Source: Betaproteobacteria bacterium (GTDB lineage Bacteria; Pseudomonadota; Gammaproteobacteria; Burkholderiales; Burkholderiaceae_C). From it: a DNA stretch of 5,504 nt. Below the pieces are notes generated by a model. That model was given only the letters and a program-made list of their open reading frames with translations, was not told the origin of the DNA and did not search any database. The translations under genes and the position numbers were made by a program. Positions 4,805-5,504 of this stretch are shown piece after piece (position 1 is the stretch's first letter; every line of letters begins with the position of its first letter). Where the stretch lies: positions 1 to 5,504 of the forward strand of contig CANFOR010000190.1 in assembly GCA_947448675.1 (NCBI GenBank). The letters run 5' to 3'.

Positions 4805-5504
4805 TTAGCTTGCGTTCGGCGTTTGCACCGACTGGTTCAAGGCCCGCAGCTCGCGCAGCTTTTGTGCGATGCGGATCTCTAGGCCGCGCTCTACCGGCTG
4901 GTAAAAGCCCGGCGCGGGCATGCCCTCGGGCAGGTAGCTTTCGCCTGCGGCAAAACCACCGGGTTCGTCATGGGCGTAGCGGTAGTCTTTGCCGTAGTCG
5001 AGCTGCTTCATTAGCTGAGTGGGGGCGTTGCGCAGGTGCAGGGGCACCGGGCGGGTGCCGTCTTTTTTGACCAAGGCCTTGGCGGCGTTGAAGGCTTTGT
5101 AGACCGCATTGCTCTTGGGTGCCACGGCAAGGTAGATCACGCATTCGGCCAAAGCCAGCTCGCCCTCGGGGCTGCCCAGGCGCTCGTAGACTTCGGCTGC
5201 GTCGAGCGCCAGACGCAGGGCGCGCGGGTCGGCCAGGCCAATGTCTTCGCTGGCCATGCGCACCAGGCGGCGCGCCATGTAGCGTGGCTCCGCACCACCA
5301 TCGAGCATGCGCACCAACCAATAAAGCGCGGCGTCGGGGTCGGAGCCGCGCACGCTTTTGTGCAGAGCGCTGATGGTGTCGTAGAACTGCTCGCCGCCTT
5401 TGTCGTAACGGCGCAGCTGTTCGCCCAGGGCGCGTTCGAGCGCAGCTTCGTCGATCTGGAGGCTACCCTGCGGCGCCATGGCGGCGGCCGACTCGAGGGC
5501 ATTC
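4805..5504 (-). CDS. rarA: Replication-associated recombination protein RarA (MgsA), C-terminal part
   Basis: RarA is a cytoplasmic AAA+ ATPase related to clamp-loader subunits and acts at stalled or gapped replication forks. About 232 codons are visible. The frame stays open past the internal ATG at 5479 (upstream residues Asn-Ala-Leu-Glu-Ser-Ala-Ala-Ala, matching the family's LLNALE region) to the right edge. The true start and the AAA+ core with Walker A and B are therefore outside. Counting from the Met at 5479, the family blocks are YDKGGEQFYDTISALHKSVRG (25-45), SDPDAALYWLVRML (46-59), RRLVRMASEDIGLADPRA (70-87), APKSNAVYKAF (120-130), PVPLHLRNAPTQLMKQ (144-159) and YRYAHDEPGG (166-175). 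These form the conserved tetramerisation and MgsA C-terminal region. The match to E. coli RarA (447 residues) runs throughout with no frameshift. It lies 174 bases upstream of livH on the same strand. Confidence 0.95.
   Translation of the reverse strand, partial: NALESAAAMAPQGSLQIDEAALERALGEQLRRYDKGGEQFYDTISALHKSVRGSDPDAALYWLVRMLDGGAEPRYMARRLVRMASEDIGLADPRALRLALDAAEVYERLGSPEGELALAECVIYLAVAPKSNAVYKAFNAAKALVKKDGTRPVPLHLRNAPTQLMKQLDYGKDYRYAHDEPGGFAAGESYLPEGMPAPGFYQPVERGLEIRIAQKLRELRALNQSVQTPNAS

Noticed and set aside
4968..5502. Alternative frames within rarA on both strands
   Set aside because: Arg-, Ala- and Trp-rich products of GC-rich frame shadows; the rarA frame is conserved throughout.

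Overview
The window looks like ordinary chromosomal DNA from a betaproteobacterium, most likely Burkholderiales and probably the Comamonadaceae (Rhodoferax, Polaromonas, Limnohabitans, Acidovorax type). This rests on three things: moderately high GC, protein sequences typical of that group, and an intergenic repeat (hairpin with TAGCTGCTCACGC flank) that I associate from memory with that family. The genus cannot be fixed from the sequence alone.

Layout. Positions 1-836 (+) hold the C-terminal three quarters of a MalK/UgpC-type ABC transporter ATPase, cut by the left edge. A 143-base gap follows, holding a possible weak terminator and a repeat-like hairpin. Everything to the right lies on the minus strand. 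In transcription order, from the right edge, it is: the C-terminal half of rarA (4805-5504, cut by the right edge); a 174-base gap with a candidate promoter; livH, livM, livG and livF (4630 down to 1111), spaced 13, 2 and 1 bases apart; and a tRNA-Ser(UGA) gene (1069-980) starting 41 bases after livF. The sugar-type ATPase and the tRNA converge.

Function. LivH and LivM are the two inner-membrane permease subunits and LivG and LivF the two cytoplasmic ATPases of a branched-chain (or related) amino-acid importer. The periplasmic binding protein that would set substrate specificity is not in the window and must be encoded elsewhere. The spacing implies one transcript with translational coupling. 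RarA is a replication-fork-associated AAA+ ATPase, and the first ATPase belongs to a carbohydrate or glycerol-phosphate importer whose other subunits lie outside the left edge.

I see no CRISPR array, transposase, phage gene, toxin-antitoxin pair or unexplained large ORF. The window does not show a novel system. The points worth a second look are small: a 9-base dyad bracketing the putative liv promoter, a repeat-like hairpin in the 837-979 gap and a look-alike embedded in livH, and the position of the liv operon between rarA and tRNA-Ser.
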